A DNA stretch of 30,721 bases from DATLFP01 sp035540955. GTDB lineage: Bacteria; Actinomycetota; Acidimicrobiia; Acidimicrobiales; CADCSY01. Each line of letters opens with the position of its first letter. Within the stretch, counting starts at the first letter, position 1. Location of the stretch: assembly GCA_035540955.1 (NCBI GenBank), contig DATLFP010000215.1, positions 1 to 30,721 of the forward strand, in the 5' to 3' direction. Of this stretch, positions 29,970-30,721 are shown piece by piece. A program made the position numbers and the translations under genes. The notes under the pieces are model-generated. The model was not told the DNA's origin. It worked only from the letters and a program-made list of their open reading frames with translations, and ran no database searches.

Positions 29970-29990
29970 ACCATATGGTATGGCATATGG
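29970..29990. promoter_or_regulatory. Toxin-antitoxin operator (CATATGG repeats)
   Basis: Two CATATGG copies at 29972-29978 and 29984-29990, spaced 12 bp; the first is the centre of the perfect palindrome ACCATATGGT (29970-29979). The region is markedly AT-rich compared with its surroundings and lies between the divergent antitoxin and nuclease starts, so RHH antitoxin binding would affect both directions. Confidence 0.7.
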
Positions 29991-29997
29991 TGAGCAG

Positions 29998-30721
29998 GTG
30001 AGCGCGGTGTTTCGGATCGCTCGCAACCCCGATCCCGAGTCGACGCTCCCGTACATCCTCTGGGTCCCGCTGCCCTCGGCGCCGCTGGTCCTCAAGGCCA
30101 AGGAGACCTGGCCGCGGACCGGCAAGGTCTACTGCCACCGCGGCGAGTGGCCCGAGGACGCCGAGGTCATCGAGGAGACGCCGGTGCGGTCGTGCGTGCG
30201 CCGTGGCGTCGCCGTCGACCTCGTGCTCGACCGGCACCGGGAGAACCGCTCGCAGTTCGTCGTCACCGTCCTCAAGGGCGGGCGCGAAGGCATCTTCTGG
30301 CAGACGGCGAGGACGACGCGCAAGACCCGGCCTGGCATGCGTCTCCCGACGCGTCGCAGCGCCGCCGGTGTCCTCGAGATCGTCGTCGACACCCGCGAGC
30401 GGTACGCGTGGAAGTTCGAGCATCAGCAGGTGACGCTCGCCAGGCGGGCGCTTGCGATCGGCGACTACGCGGTCGAGGTCGACGGCGAGGTCGCCGGCGT
30501 GGTGGAGCGCAAGAAGCTCGCCGAGCTCGCCAGCAACGTCGTGGACGGCAGCCTCCTGATCCGCCTCGCTGAGCTCGCCTCCGCCCGGCGCGCTGCCGTC
30601 GTGGTGGAGGACCGGTGGGCGGACGTCTTCCGCCTCACCTACGTCGCCCCTTCGATGGTCGCCGAGATGCTCGCCGCCGCGCAGGTGCGGTACCCCAACG
30701 TTCCGATCGTCTTCTGCGAGA
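29998..30721 (+). CDS. ERCC4-domain nuclease (3' truncated by window)
   Basis: 241 residues visible from GTG 29998 (in-frame ATG at 29980 overlaps the operator); the frame is open to the window end. The N-terminal 120 residues (FRIARNPDPESTLPYILWVPLP, KETWPRTGKVYCHR, IFWQTARTTRKTRPGMRLPT) match the extension seen in actinobacterial ERCC4 proteins. The nuclease core follows: VVDTRE (D131, R133, E134), GDYAVE (155-160) and VERKKLAEL (E170-R171-K172), the XPF/Mus81-type metal site GDx(n)ERKxxxD; the position after ERK reads KLAE. Related archaeal/eukaryal enzymes cut branched DNA. No helicase domain is visible so far. Divergent from the toxin-antitoxin pair, 29 bp between start codons. Confidence 0.85.
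   Translation, partial: MSAVFRIARNPDPESTLPYILWVPLPSAPLVLKAKETWPRTGKVYCHRGEWPEDAEVIEETPVRSCVRRGVAVDLVLDRHRENRSQFVVTVLKGGREGIFWQTARTTRKTRPGMRLPTRRSAAGVLEIVVDTRERYAWKFEHQQVTLARRALAIGDYAVEVDGEVAGVVERKKLAELASNVVDGSLLIRLAELASARRAAVVVEDRWADVFRLTYVAPSMVAEMLAAAQVRYPNVPIVFCE

Noticed and set aside
1..30721. CRISPR arrays, rRNA genes, insertion sequences with transposase
   Set aside because: No regularly spaced repeat-spacer pattern, no rRNA-like stretch and no DDE or serine/tyrosine recombinase motif was seen.

Overview
The window is GC-rich DNA with frequent GTG starts and many 4-bp stop/start overlaps (ATGA, GTGA). Its gene content is typical of an actinobacterium rich in lipid and steroid catabolism. 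An Acidimicrobiia-like or mycolata-like actinomycete fits best, but this is inferred from gene families and composition only; there is no rRNA or other taxonomic marker in the window.

Region 1 (1-10.9 kb) is a CoA-thioester degradation block. A + strand operon holds the end of a short-chain dehydrogenase, a MaoC-type hydratase, a small DUF35/OB-fold protein and a thiolase-like protein. It converges on a - strand operon of acyl-CoA dehydrogenase, alpha/beta hydrolase and luciferase-like monooxygenase. Next come a PaaI-type thioesterase (+), a large GAF/GGDEF diguanylate cyclase (-), a second acyl-CoA dehydrogenase with an SCP2 lipid carrier (+), and a small membrane protein.

Region 2 (11.1-21.9 kb) continues the theme: an acyl-CoA ligase with a second luciferase-like oxidoreductase, a second DUF35 + thiolase-like pair, a third luciferase-like (F420-type) oxidoreductase, an SDR, an unassigned 250-aa protein with a HAD hydrolase, a nitronate monooxygenase and an acyl-CoA thioesterase. 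It contains two decay scars: a chimeric pseudogene (beta-lactamase-fold hydrolase joined to a Baeyer-Villiger monooxygenase fragment, with several frameshifts) and a thiolase cut after 44 residues.

Region 3 (21.9-26.2 kb) is a small regulon: a TetR regulator, a beta-lactamase-fold hydrolase and an MMPL/RND exporter, with near-identical 17-bp palindromes in front of the TetR gene and in front of the exporter. A stand-alone cyclic-nucleotide-binding-like domain follows.

Region 4 (26.2-30.7 kb) has accessory character. It holds about 0.9 kb without a convincing intact gene, a protein built from tandem helix-turn-helix units interrupted by an in-frame TAG, a long two-part inverted repeat, a P1-type peptidase homologue flanked by two 28-bp direct repeats, a MazEF-type toxin-antitoxin pair, and divergently an ERCC4-domain nuclease that runs off the window.

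The lipid genes together could activate an acyl chain (ligase), dehydrogenate it (two ACADs), hydrate it (MaoC), and oxidise (SDR) or cleave it (thiolase-like/DUF35 pairs). Both thiolase-like proteins lack the usual nucleophilic cysteine, which points to retro-aldol cleavage of branched side chains as in steroid degradation rather than ordinary thiolysis.
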